From: Clostridium vitabionis
GTDB taxonomy: Bacteria; Bacillota; Clostridia; Lachnospirales; Lachnospiraceae
Length of the DNA stretch: 64,000 nt
Direction: 5' to 3'
NCBI RefSeq assembly: GCF_015351765.1
Contig: NZ_JADKQA010000001.1
Location: 504,394-568,393, forward strand
A program made the translations under genes and the position numbers. Position 1 is the first letter of the stretch; every line of letters starts with the position of its first letter. Below, in pieces: positions 18,966 through 27,872 of this stretch. The notes under the pieces are model-generated. The model did not search any database. It was not told the DNA's origin and saw only the letters and a list, made by a program, of their open reading frames with translations.

Positions 18966-20951
18966 ATGATCAACAGAGGAAAAATTAAGATTGCGGCGGT
19001 TCTCGGCGCCGCGCTCATGACGGCATTCAGCCCAGCCGCGGCTTTGTTCCGGGAGCCGGCGGGGACGGTTTTTGCGGCGGAGCAGGCCGGAAGCGTGAAT
19101 GCCACGAATGTTAATGTACGGAGCGGACCCGGCACCTCCTACAGCAAGGTTGCGGTGCTCTCCAGGAATGCGCGGGTTACGGTCACAGAACAGGTGGCCG
19201 GGACAGACGGTAACTCCTGGGATCATATCCGCTTTGACGGCGGCGAGGGCTATATTTCCGCCCAGTATGTGAAGATCGGCGGCGGGAGCACGTCCTCCGC
19301 GCCTTCGTCCGGCACCGGGCTTAGCGCTTTTCCGGCAAGCTATCAGTCCCTTCTTGGCAAACTTCAGAAGGCCCATCCCAATTGGACCTTCAAGGCAGTC
19401 AATACCGGGCTGGACTGGAATACCGTGATCAGCGAGGAGAGCAAGGTCGGCCGGAACATGGTCGAGAGAAACAGCATCTCCTCCTGGAAGTCGACCGCGG
19501 AGGGGGCTTATGACTGGTCGTCAGGAACCTGGCCGGGACTTGACGGGAGTACCTGGGTGGCGGCGTCCAGCGAGATCATCGCGTACTATATGGATCCGCG
19601 GAATTTCCTGACCGAGCGGGGCATTTTCCAGTTCATGGAGCAGAGCTATGACAGCTCCGCGCAGACCAGGGAGCTGTTATCGAGGATGGTCAGCGGGACC
19701 TTTCTCGCGGGGTCAGTCACTGAGGGAAGTACGCCGTCCGGCGGTACGGCCTCGGCGGGGAACTCCGGAAGCTCAAGTGAGCCGCAGGGGCCGGGGCGGG
19801 AGACGACCGCGGCCGCCGCGGAATCCACAGCGGCGGAAAGCGCGGCGGCACAGGGCCCTGACGCAGCGGCAGCGTCCGGGACGACAGAAACCTACGTCGA
19901 CATCCTCATGGACGCGGCCTCGGAGTCCGGCGTCAATCCCTGCATGCTCGCAGCGATGATTCTCGAGGAGCAGGGCAACCAGGGCACCGGGAGCAGCATT
20001 TCCGGAACCGTTGGCGGTTACAGCGGGATCTACAATTTTTTCAATATCGAGGCATATACCGCCGGCAGCATGAGCGCGGTACAGCGCGGCCTCTGGTGGG
20101 CTTCCCAGCCAGGAACCTACGGAAGGCCGTGGAACACGGTCCGCAGGGCAATCGTGGGCGGAGCAGAATGGTACGGCGAGAATTACTTAAGCCGCGGCCA
20201 GTCTACCCTGTATCTGAAGAAATATAATGTCACCTCGTCAAGCCGCTATCAGCACCAGTATATGACGAATGTCGAGGGAGCCTACGAGGAGGGGATGGTG
20301 CTGTCCAAGAACAGCGCGCTCCTGGACAGCGCGGTGACCTTTACTATCCCAGTTTACAGCGGGATGCCGGAAACTGCCTGCGCGAAACCGGCCGGTGACG
20401 GGAGCCCGAATAACAAGCTCAGCCGGCTTGCCGTGGAGGGATTCGCCATTTCCCCGTCCTTTGACCGGGATACGGAAAACTACACGGTGTCGGTCAACAG
20501 CAGTGTCACCTCGGTCAATATCGACGCCTCGGCGATCGACCAGAAGGCGAAGGTTTCGGGAGCCGGAACCGCCAGCCTTGCGGATGGAACAACCAAGGTG
20601 ACCATCACGGTGACTGCCCAGAACGGCGCTGTCCGCAGCTATGTCCTGTCGATCACCCGGAGCGATGGCGGGCCGCTATTCTCAAATTCGGCATCCGGAG
20701 CTTCCACGCCGGGGAAAACCTCGTCAGGGTCATCATCGTCGGAGGCTGTGGGACCGGGCCGCGTGACCGCCTCGTCGGGAACTTCCTCCGGGAAGACTTC
20801 CGGGGGAAAATCCTCCGGCAGCACGACATCGTCCTCGACATCCGCGGGAACATCGGTTAAAATTATATCTCCGGCAGATTCTGCCGGCAGCAGCTCGAAT
20901 TACCATGTCTGGAGAGTATCCGGTCCCGGAGGGTCAAAACTTGGGGAATAA
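18966..20951 (+). CDS. Secreted N-acetylglucosaminidase with SH3 and cadherin-like domains
   Basis: AGGAGA five bases before ATG 18966 sets the start, giving 661 residues. Domains in order are a signal peptide (1-38), a bacterial SH3 domain at about 41-103 (VNVRSGPGTSYSKV), a glucosaminidase domain starting near 200 and resuming at about 323-435 (CMLAAMILEEQG, IYNFFNIEAY), a cadherin-like beta domain at about 481-565, and a Ser/Gly-rich tail. A low-complexity Ala/Ser/Gly insertion of about 70 residues interrupts the enzymatic region near 245-315. It probably acts in peptidoglycan turnover outside the cell. Confidence 0.85.
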   Translation: MINRGKIKIAAVLGAALMTAFSPAAALFREPAGTVFAAEQAGSVNATNVNVRSGPGTSYSKVAVLSRNARVTVTEQVAGTDGNSWDHIRFDGGEGYISAQYVKIGGGSTSSAPSSGTGLSAFPASYQSLLGKLQKAHPNWTFKAVNTGLDWNTVISEESKVGRNMVERNSISSWKSTAEGAYDWSSGTWPGLDGSTWVAASSEIIAYYMDPRNFLTERGIFQFMEQSYDSSAQTRELLSRMVSGTFLAGSVTEGSTPSGGTASAGNSGSSSEPQGPGRETTAAAAESTAAESAAAQGPDAAAASGTTETYVDILMDAASESGVNPCMLAAMILEEQGNQGTGSSISGTVGGYSGIYNFFNIEAYTAGSMSAVQRGLWWASQPGTYGRPWNTVRRAIVGGAEWYGENYLSRGQSTLYLKKYNVTSSSRYQHQYMTNVEGAYEEGMVLSKNSALLDSAVTFTIPVYSGMPETACAKPAGDGSPNNKLSRLAVEGFAISPSFDRDTENYTVSVNSSVTSVNIDASAIDQKAKVSGAGTASLADGTTKVTITVTAQNGAVRSYVLSITRSDGGPLFSNSASGASTPGKTSSGSSSSEAVGPGRVTASSGTSSGKTSGGKSSGSTTSSSTSAGTSVKIISPADSAGSSSNYHVWRVSGPGGSKLGE

Positions 20952-20969
20952 ACAGCAAAAAGGGGAGAA

Positions 20970-22463
20970 ATGATGAAAAAATGGAGAGTAATTCTGGCAG
21001 GACTTTTCCTCGCGCTGATCTGCGCGCTGGGAACGCCCGGGTGGACAATGGAGGCGATGGCCGCATCGGCGGCAATCTCATTTTCCGATCCGCAGGTCAA
21101 GACGGGGGACAGCTTTTCAGTCAATGTGAAGATCGCCTCCGCTGACGGCAATATCGGGAAGACCGACCTGATGCTCAAGTACGATGACAAGGCACTGCAA
21201 TTTTCCGAAGGAGCGGATGCCAGCGGCGGTGCCGGTTCTGTCCATCTCTCTGCCAGCACGGATTCCAGCAGCGCGAAGACGGTGACCTATACGCTGAAAT
21301 TCAAGGCACTCGCCGAGGGGAGCACGAAGATCACGGTAACCTCGAGCGAGATTTATGACACGGATTCTAAGGAGATCAAGGTCAGCAAGACCGGATCTTC
21401 CACGGTAACCGTCACCTCCGGGACGGGTTCCACAGATTCCAGCTCCGCGGCGAAGGAATCCGGCGGTGCGTCCGGCGCGAACGCAGCCCTGAGCACGCAG
21501 ACGGTCGAGGTGAACGGCACATCCTACACAGTGGCACAGTCCTTCGACAAGAAAGCCCTTCCGGACGGTTTTTCCGAGGGCAGCATCGAATATAAGGATG
21601 CGAGTGTGGAGTGCGCAACTGCCGGGGAAATGACGCTGCTTTACCTGGTGGACGGCGATGGAAACGGCAGCTTCTTTATCTATGACGCATCGGCGGATAC
21701 ATTTTCCAGCTTTATCACGATCAATGTCGAGAAAAAGACGCTGATTGTGAAGGAACCGGATGACACGGTGCAGATTCCGGACGGGTTTACCGAAACGACC
21801 ATCGAGCTCAACGGCAATTACCAGGTGACCGGCTGGACGCCGTCAAACCAGGAAAATCCGGAATATTGCCTGATCTACGGGCAGACCACGGGCGGCGAGG
21901 CGGGCCTCTATTCCTATGACCTGACCGAGAAAACCATCCAGCGGTATTTCGCGGACAAGGGTGGAAAATACAGCGATGAGGAAGTCAATCAGATGATTGA
22001 CAGCTACAACAGCCTCAAGAACCAGACAAACCGCCGGATGATCGTGACGATTGCCCTCGCGGTGCTCACGCTGATTTTCTTTTTCACAACCATCAACCTT
22101 CTTCTGCGCAGAAAAGACCGGAAGGAGGAGCTGGAATATCTCCGCAGCCTGGACAATGAAGATGACGGGCGGTTTGATGATGACGAGTATATGCCGGATC
22201 TCGGCCGGACTTCCGGAAAGAACGGCAGGGAGAAGGCGGGGGCTGCCGGAAAGAAGGCATCTTCCTCCGGCAAGCCGGGCAAGGACAGGCCGGCAGGGCC
22301 GGAAATCCCGATCCGCCAGACGCAGGCAGAGCGGGCAAAGCGGCTGAAGGAGGCGGCAGAACAGGCCGAGAAGGCGGCCAGGGAGGCGGAAGCGAAAGCA
22401 GCCGCGGCCAGGGCGGCAGCCGAAGAACAGAGGTCCGATGACGACGGGCCGATTGACCTATAA
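20970..22463 (+). CDS. Membrane-anchored cohesin-domain surface protein
   Basis: This 497-residue protein has a signal peptide to about residue 30 and a cohesin-type domain at about 33-145 (ISFSDPQVKTGDSFSVNV ... DLMLKYDDKALQF). A second beta-rich region at about 175-330 follows, then one membrane helix at about 351-372 (MIVTIALAVLTLIFFFTTINLLL). The highly charged Lys/Glu/Ala-rich cytoplasmic tail has predicted coiled-coil character. It starts 18 bases after the glucosaminidase gene and is probably co-transcribed. The tail could link a wall-facing sensor or scaffold to the inside. No cellulosome genes are nearby, so the cohesin partner is unknown. Confidence 0.8.
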   Translation: MMKKWRVILAGLFLALICALGTPGWTMEAMAASAAISFSDPQVKTGDSFSVNVKIASADGNIGKTDLMLKYDDKALQFSEGADASGGAGSVHLSASTDSSSAKTVTYTLKFKALAEGSTKITVTSSEIYDTDSKEIKVSKTGSSTVTVTSGTGSTDSSSAAKESGGASGANAALSTQTVEVNGTSYTVAQSFDKKALPDGFSEGSIEYKDASVECATAGEMTLLYLVDGDGNGSFFIYDASADTFSSFITINVEKKTLIVKEPDDTVQIPDGFTETTIELNGNYQVTGWTPSNQENPEYCLIYGQTTGGEAGLYSYDLTEKTIQRYFADKGGKYSDEEVNQMIDSYNSLKNQTNRRMIVTIALAVLTLIFFFTTINLLLRRKDRKEELEYLRSLDNEDDGRFDDDEYMPDLGRTSGKNGREKAGAAGKKASSSGKPGKDRPAGPEIPIRQTQAERAKRLKEAAEQAEKAAREAEAKAAAARAAAEEQRSDDDGPIDL

Positions 22464-22474
22464 AAGTATTTATC

Positions 22475-22513
22475 GCGGGGCAGCCTGAGGAAAAACGGGC
22501 TGCCCCGCTTTTT
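22475..22513 (+). terminator. Rho-independent terminator
   Basis: GCGGGGCAGCC pairs with GGCTGCCCCGC around a 12-base loop and is followed by TTTTT, directly after the cohesin-protein gene. Confidence 0.92.
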
Positions 22514-22528
22514 CTCAGCAAATGTTAC

Positions 22529-22587
22529 TGTCAACCCCCGCATGCCGGGGTTGACAAACAAAACTTCTGTTATATAATGGCTATAAC
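22529..22587 (+). promoter_or_regulatory. Promoter with two nested palindromes before the GntR-mcsAB-clpC operon
   Basis: TTGACA (22551-22556) and TATAAT (22573-22578) are 16 bases apart. The -35 is the right end of a palindrome TGTCAACCCC...GGGGTTGACA (22529-22556). The -10 lies inside a second inverted repeat GTTATA-7-TATAAC (22569-22587). Both are plausible repressor sites, the second being the likelier GntR operator. No CtsR-type heptamer repeat is visible. Confidence 0.75.
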
Positions 22588-22623
22588 AAACGGCATAGCC
22601 GGACAATACGGGAGAGGTGAACC

Positions 22624-23034
22624 ATGATCGTTGAGGTGGATTTTAACAGCGATGAGGCCATCTACATCCAGCTGAGAAATCAGATTATCGTGGGTATTGC
22701 CTGTGATGAGTTCCGGGAAGGCGACTGCCTTCCCTCGGTCCGCCAGATGGCGGATGAGATCGGGATCAATATGCACACGGTCAACAAGGCGTACTCCGTT
22801 CTCCGGCAGGAGGGCTTTATCAAACTGGACCGCCGCCGCGGCGCGGTGGTCGATGTGGATCCGGATAAAAAGAGAATGCTGGACCTGATCCGGCATGACC
22901 TCGGTGTGCTGCTGGCTGCCGGATCCTGCAAGAACATCACCCGGGAAGAGATTCACCGGATGGTGGACGAGATTTATGACACATTTCCCTGCCAGTGCAG
23001 GAAGAGTGAGGACAGGGAAGAAAGGAGCAAATGA
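22624..23034 (+). CDS. GntR-family (YtrA-like) transcriptional regulator
   Basis: This 136-residue protein has an N-terminal winged helix of the GntR family at about 10-75 (IYIQLRNQIIVGIA, LPSVRQMADEIGINMHTVNKAYSVLRQEGFI). Its short helical C-terminus has no large effector-binding domain, as in the YtrA subgroup. It is the first gene of the mcsA-mcsB-clpC operon, where CtsR usually sits, and its stop overlaps the mcsA start. It may control the operon through the palindromes in its own promoter. That role is inferred from position. Confidence 0.9.
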   Translation: MIVEVDFNSDEAIYIQLRNQIIVGIACDEFREGDCLPSVRQMADEIGINMHTVNKAYSVLRQEGFIKLDRRRGAVVDVDPDKKRMLDLIRHDLGVLLAAGSCKNITREEIHRMVDEIYDTFPCQCRKSEDREERSK

Positions 23035-23690
23035 CCATGCTGTGTGAGAAATGCGGCATCCGTGAAGCCAATATCTCTTTCACGGAGATCCGTAACGGGG
23101 TGAAGACGGAACACCACTTTTGCGCCCAGTGTGCCCGTGAATTGAATTTCGGGCCGGTTTCCGCGCTGATTGAGGGGGATTTTCCGCTGGGAAAGATTCT
23201 CACCGGTCTGCTCGGACTTCCTTCCTCTTCGGAGGAAGATCAGGAACTGGCGGAGGTTTCCTGCCCGACCTGCGGGACCACCTACCAGGAATTCGTTCAG
23301 AACAGCTGCTTCGGATGCGCCGACTGCTACCATGTATTTGACATGCTGATCGGCGAAAAGATCAAGAAACTGCAGGATAATGATACCCACAAGGGCAAGG
23401 TTCCGAAGATGCGCGCCGGCGTCCGGGCGGAGAGCCGGATGGACAAACAGGGCGATCTTGAATTTTCCCCGGAGGAGAGAATCCGGCAGCTGAAGCGCCG
23501 GGTCGAGGAGGCCATCCGGAGTGAGGATTATGAGCAGGCGGCAGCCTGCCGGGACAAGATCCGTGCCATAGAAAAGGAAGCTGCCGCCGGTGCAGATGCT
23601 GCCCGCCGCCTTCCGGGAAAGAGTGACGGCGGAGGCAGTGAGGCGCCGGGCACCGGCGGGTCCGGTCCGGAAGGAGGCGCGGTGCAATGA
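23031..23690 (+). CDS. mcsA: McsA-like zinc/UVR-domain adaptor
   Basis: This 219-residue protein has four CxxC-type pairs in the first half (CEKC, CAQC, CPTC and CFGC-ADC). Near 145-185 lies a UvrB/C interaction motif (ERIRQLKRRVEEAIRSEDYEQAAACRDKIR). The order and neighbours identify McsA, the activator of the McsB arginine kinase. It overlaps the regulator stop by four bases and the mcsB start by four bases. The glycine-rich tail after about 195 is probably disordered. Confidence 0.9.
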   Translation: MTMLCEKCGIREANISFTEIRNGVKTEHHFCAQCARELNFGPVSALIEGDFPLGKILTGLLGLPSSSEEDQELAEVSCPTCGTTYQEFVQNSCFGCADCYHVFDMLIGEKIKKLQDNDTHKGKVPKMRAGVRAESRMDKQGDLEFSPEERIRQLKRRVEEAIRSEDYEQAAACRDKIRAIEKEAAAGADAARRLPGKSDGGGSEAPGTGGSGPEGGAVQ

Positions 23691-24724
23691 GCAAATGGTT
23701 TGAACAGGTGGCGAATGATCCGTCCAATATCATTTCCAGCCGGGTGCGCCTTGCGAGAAACTGGGAGGAATATAAGTTCCCGTCGAAGCTGAGCGACCGG
23801 GAGGCGAACACGATGATCAGCCGCCTGGAGGAGAAGTTCAGCGACCTGGGCGCCCGGACAGGCAGAAATTTTTCGTTCACGTCCCTCGGCGATATGCCGG
23901 AGATTGACCGCATCGCGATGCGGGAACGGCGCCTTTTGAATAAGACGCTGGTGGAGAAAAAGTCTCCCGGCGCCATCCTTCTCTCCGACGACGAGGAGGC
24001 CAGCATCATCCTGAACGGCGATGATCATCTGCGCATGCAGATCATCAAGCCGGGATTCCAGCTGAATGCCTGCTACGGGGAGGCGGACATGCTCGACGAC
24101 TATGTGAACGAGAAGATCTACTACGCATTCAGCCCGAAATACGGCTACCTGACTTCCTATCCTACCAATGTGGGAACCGGGCTCAAGGCGTCTGTCCTCG
24201 TCCACCTGCCGTCCCTGAACGCCAGCAGGAAGTTCCAGGACTTCCTGACCGATATGGCTTCCCGCTTCGGGGTCGGCTTCCGCGGGCTCTACGGCCGCGG
24301 CACCGACAATGTCGGGGATATCTACGAGGTCTATAATCAGAAGACGCTCGGGATCAGTGAGCGGGAGATTCTGGATCTTGTCACCTATGCTGCCCACCAG
24401 CTGGCCGGGCAGGAAACGCAGATCCGGAGGCAGTCGCTCGAGGAGCACCGGCTGAGCCGCGAGGATGAGGCATTCAAATCCTACGGCGTCCTGAAATACG
24501 CGAGAAAGCTTGCCATCAAGGAGGCAATGACCTTCCTCTCCCATGTCCGCGCGGGGATTGAGGACGGGCTGCTGAAGCCGGCAGATCCGGTCAGCATTTA
24601 CCGGCTGATGACGGAGATCCAGCCGGCAAATCTCCAGAAGATGTCGGAGAAGCCTCTCGGGCAGGAGGAATTGGAGGAAGTGCGGGCTTCCTATATCCGG
24701 GATAATCTTCCGGATCTCGCATAA
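23687..24724 (+). CDS. mcsB: Protein arginine kinase McsB
   Basis: This 345-residue protein is a guanidino-kinase-fold enzyme with SSRVRLARN (near 14-22), the PTNVGTGLKASVLVHLP active-site segment (159-175) and RGLYGRGTDNVGDIYEVYNQ (near 202). It marks proteins with phosphoarginine for ClpC-ClpP degradation. The position before PTNVGTG, usually Cys in characterised McsB and related kinases, is Tyr here (residue 158, codon TAT at 24158). The operon context supports function, but that change should be noted. Confidence 0.92.
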   Translation: MSKWFEQVANDPSNIISSRVRLARNWEEYKFPSKLSDREANTMISRLEEKFSDLGARTGRNFSFTSLGDMPEIDRIAMRERRLLNKTLVEKKSPGAILLSDDEEASIILNGDDHLRMQIIKPGFQLNACYGEADMLDDYVNEKIYYAFSPKYGYLTSYPTNVGTGLKASVLVHLPSLNASRKFQDFLTDMASRFGVGFRGLYGRGTDNVGDIYEVYNQKTLGISEREILDLVTYAAHQLAGQETQIRRQSLEEHRLSREDEAFKSYGVLKYARKLAIKEAMTFLSHVRAGIEDGLLKPADPVSIYRLMTEIQPANLQKMSEKPLGQEELEEVRASYIRDNLPDLA

Positions 24725-24754
24725 TCCCTGATAGAAATGGAGGAAAAACTGCCA

Positions 24755-27247
24755 ATGTTTGATAAATTTACCGAAAAGGCAAAAAACGCCCTGCAGCTTT
24801 CGGTCGAAGCGGCGCAGCAGTTCGGCGGCGGCTATGTGGGCACGGAACATCTGCTTCTCGGTCTGATCCGCGAGGGCACCGGCATGGCAGCCGTTGTTCT
24901 TGCCGGCAACGGGGTCACGGAGGACAGGGTTCTCGAGCTCATGGAGCATCTGATGTCCACCTCCCAGCCGACCCAGGTCGCCGGCCAGGTGGAATACTCG
25001 CCCGGCGCGACGGCCATCATTCAGCAGAGCTATGAGGAGGCGGTATTTTTCAAGTCGTCCCTGATCGGCACGGAGCATATCCTGATCGCCATCCTGAAAA
25101 ATTCCAGCTGCAGCGCAAGCCGCCTGCTGACGACGATGAACATCAACCTGAAAAAACTCTATGTGGATATCCTGAGCGCGATGGGCAGCGAGACGCCGCA
25201 GGCGGCTGGCCCGGAGGGGGCGCAGGAGAGCGCCCAGCAGAAGGAGACGCCTACGCTGGACAAATACAGCCGTGACCTCACCCAGGCTGCCCGCGACGGG
25301 AAGCTTGACCCTGTGATCGGCCGCGACCGGGAGATGGAGCGGGTGATCCAGATCCTGAGCCGGCGGACAAAGAATAACCCGTGCCTGATCGGAGAGCCGG
25401 GCGTCGGCAAGACCGCCGTTGTCGAGGGACTTGCGGAGCAGATTGTCCGGGGCGATGTCCCGGATTCCGTCGAGAACAAGCGCGTGGTGAGCCTTGACCT
25501 TTCCGGCATGATCGCCGGATCCAAATACCGCGGGGAGTTCGAGGAGAGGATCAAGAAGGTTCTCGAGGAAGTCCACAATGCGGGAAATATCCTGCTCTTT
25601 ATCGATGAGATCCACACGATCATCGGCGCCGGCGGCGCCGAGGGGGCGATTGATGCCTCCAATATCCTGAAGCCGCAGCTCGCCCGCGGGGAGATCCAGC
25701 TGATCGGCGCGACCACGGTGGATGAATACCGGAAGCGGATCGAGAAGGACGCCGCCCTTGAGCGCCGGTTCCAGCCGGTTATGGTGGAGGAGCCGTCGGA
25801 GGAGGAGTGTGTGGCCATCGTCGAGGGGCTCAAGAGCCGCTACGAGGATCATCACAACGTCCGGATCACGGACGACGCGGTGAAGGCTGCCGTCCACCTG
25901 TCCGCGAGATACATCAATGACCGGTTCCTGCCGGACAAGGCGATTGACCTGATTGACGAGGCGGCATCCAAGGTCCGCCTCAGCGGCTACGCCGAACCTG
26001 GCATGATCCGGAAACTGAATGATGAGGTGAAGGAGCTCGAGGCGGACAAGGAGCAGGCGATCCGCCGCGAGGAGTATGAGCAGGCGGGACTGCTCAAGAA
26101 GCAGCAGGCCGAGAAGAAGGAACAGATCCAGAAGCTCCAGGAATCCTGGCAGGAAAAGAAGAAGGAGCGCACCCTCTCTGTCGGGGAAAATGAGATCGCC
26201 GACGTGGTTTCCGACTGGACCGGAATCCCGGTGAGAAAACTCAGCGAGGGCGACGCGGAGCGGCTGCTGAACCTGGAGAAGGTCCTCCACCAGCGCGTGG
26301 TCGGCCAGGAGGAGGCGGTTTCCGCCGTAGCCAAGGCAATCCGCCGCGGCCGCGTCGGCCTCAAAGACCCGAAGCGCCCGATCGGCAGCTTCCTGTTCCT
26401 CGGCCCCACCGGTGTCGGCAAGACGGAGCTCTCCAAGGCACTCGCCGAGGCGATGTTCGGCACGGAGAACGCGATGATCCGTGTGGATATGTCGGAATAC
26501 ATGGAAAAACAGAGCGTCGCGAAGATCATCGGTTCCCCGCCAGGCTATGTCGGCTACGAGGAGGGCGGCCAGCTTGCCGAGAAGGTCCGCCGCCATCCTT
26601 ACTCCGTGATCCTGTTCGATGAGATCGAGAAAGCCCACCCCGATGTGTTCAACATCCTGCTCCAGATCCTGGACGACGGCCATGTCACGGACGCCCAGGG
26701 GCGGAAGATCGATTTCAAGAACACGGTGATCATCATGACCAGCAACGCCGGGGCGGAGAATATCATTTCCCCGAAGCATCTGGGCTTTGCCGCGGAGCAG
26801 AATGAGAATACGGACTATGCGTTCATGAAAAGCCGGGTGATGGAAGAGGTGAAACAGATGTTCCGCCCCGAGTTCCTGAACAGGATCGACGAGATTATCG
26901 TCTTCCACCCGCTGACCCAGGAAAATATCCGCCAGATCACCAAGATCATGCTCAGCACCATCAACCGCCGGACGAGGGCGCAGCTGGATATGGAGCTGAA
27001 TTTCGACGGCGCGGCGGTAGACTGGCTGTCGGAGAAGGGATTTGATCCCAAGTACGGGGCGCGGCCGCTCCGCAGGACGATCCAGAATGAGGTTGAGGAC
27101 CGCCTGTCCGAGGCGCTGCTCGAGGGAACGATCGGCAGCGGCATGGAGGTCGACGTCAGCGCGAAGGACGGCAAGCTGACCTTCGCCGGCCATAAGGCGG
27201 TAAAGAGCGGAAGTGGGGAGAAGGCGCCGGTGACGACGGCGGGCTGA
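24755..27247 (+). CDS. clpC: ATP-dependent Clp protease ATPase ClpC
   Basis: At 830 residues it has every ClpC part: two N-terminal repeats ([12 protein letters not shown] and [10 protein letters not shown]), Walker A of the first ATPase at about 211 (GEPGVGKTA), a middle UVR-type coiled-coil near 432 ([18 protein letters not shown]), the second Walker A near 550 (GPTGVGKTE), and a C-terminal D2 small domain. It unfolds proteins for ClpP. The ATG at 24755 is chosen because GGAGG at 24739-24743 overlaps the alternative ATG 24737. It follows mcsB by 30 bases. Confidence 0.96.
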   Translation: MFDKFTEKAKNALQLSVEAAQQFGGGYVGTEHLLLGLIREGTGMAAVVLAGNGVTEDRVLELMEHLMSTSQPTQVAGQVEYSPGATAIIQQSYEEAVFFKSSLIGTEHILIAILKNSSCSASRLLTTMNINLKKLYVDILSAMGSETPQAAGPEGAQESAQQKETPTLDKYSRDLTQAARDGKLDPVIGRDREMERVIQILSRRTKNNPCLIGEPGVGKTAVVEGLAEQIVRGDVPDSVENKRVVSLDLSGMIAGSKYRGEFEERIKKVLEEVHNAGNILLFIDEIHTIIGAGGAEGAIDASNILKPQLARGEIQLIGATTVDEYRKRIEKDAALERRFQPVMVEEPSEEECVAIVEGLKSRYEDHHNVRITDDAVKAAVHLSARYINDRFLPDKAIDLIDEAASKVRLSGYAEPGMIRKLNDEVKELEADKEQAIRREEYEQAGLLKKQQAEKKEQIQKLQESWQEKKKERTLSVGENEIADVVSDWTGIPVRKLSEGDAERLLNLEKVLHQRVVGQEEAVSAVAKAIRRGRVGLKDPKRPIGSFLFLGPTGVGKTELSKALAEAMFGTENAMIRVDMSEYMEKQSVAKIIGSPPGYVGYEEGGQLAEKVRRHPYSVILFDEIEKAHPDVFNILLQILDDGHVTDAQGRKIDFKNTVIIMTSNAGAENIISPKHLGFAAEQNENTDYAFMKSRVMEEVKQMFRPEFLNRIDEIIVFHPLTQENIRQITKIMLSTINRRTRAQLDMELNFDGAAVDWLSEKGFDPKYGARPLRRTIQNEVEDRLSEALLEGTIGSGMEVDVSAKDGKLTFAGHKAVKSGSGEKAPVTTAG

Positions 27248-27393
27248 CGTTCCGGGAATCCGCCGTCGGCAGCCGCGGGCTGGCCTGCCCGGGTTTCTGC
27301 CGGGAAACAATTCTCGGGAATCCGGTGGAATTTCCGCTGCCGATGTGCTACTATTAGGGCACCAGAATAACCAATGTCATCGGAGGAAAGGAA

Positions 27394-27810
27394 ATGCCAG
27401 TTGTTAAGGACTTGATCAGGGTTGAGAAGGACGGCAGCATCAGTTTCGGGAATTACGAGCTCCCCGAGAAAGCAAAGCTTTCTGATTTTGAGTACAAGGG
27501 GGATCTCTACAAGGTAAAAACTTACCGGGAGATTACCAAGCTGGAGCGCAACGGAATGTTTGTCTATGAGTCAGTACCTGGCACGGCGGTTCACAACTTT
27601 ACCGTCAGCGGCAGCAGGATCACGTTTGACGTGGAAGGCAGCGAGGACGCCCAGATCACGATTCAGATGGAAGAGGACAGGGAATATGAGGTTTTTGTCA
27701 ATGATATTTCCACCGGATCGGAACGGACAAACTTGAGCGGCAAACTGGTCATCAGTGTTGAGATGGACAGGGAACAGCCGATCTCCATCCGGATTGAGGA
27801 GAGAGAGTAA
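27394..27810 (+). CDS. Conserved small beta-rich protein of unknown function
   Basis: This 138-residue soluble protein has no signal peptide and is predicted to be mostly beta strand (DGSISFGNYELPEKAKLSDFEY, SRITFDVEGSEDAQITIQM). I recall close relatives in Lachnospiraceae that databases sometimes label endosialidase, but no enzymatic motif supports that here. AGGAGG at 27380-27385 precedes the ATG. It has its own terminator and no obvious operon partner. Confidence 0.75.
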   Translation: MPVVKDLIRVEKDGSISFGNYELPEKAKLSDFEYKGDLYKVKTYREITKLERNGMFVYESVPGTAVHNFTVSGSRITFDVEGSEDAQITIQMEEDREYEVFVNDISTGSERTNLSGKLVISVEMDREQPISIRIEERE

Positions 27811-27819
27811 ATTTCACGG

Positions 27820-27853
27820 CGCCGGGTACCTCCAGGGTACCCGGCGTTTGTTT
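27820..27853 (+). terminator. Rho-independent terminator
   Basis: CGCCGGGTACC pairs with GGTACCCGGCG around a five-base loop, followed by TTTGTTT. It lies ten bases after the preceding stop. Confidence 0.9.
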
Positions 27854-27872
27854 ACGAGTGAGGAGCAGTGTG

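Noticed and set aside
20970-22463. A cellulosome component, suggested by the cohesin domain
   Set aside because: No dockerin or glycanase genes are nearby, and the protein has a membrane helix and cytoplasmic tail.
23528-27310. A 1260-codon open frame antisense to mcsB-clpC, and similar long antisense frames at 33745-37212 and 44966-48010
   Set aside because: These are stop-poor shadows of GC-rich genes whose sense strands encode well-known proteins.
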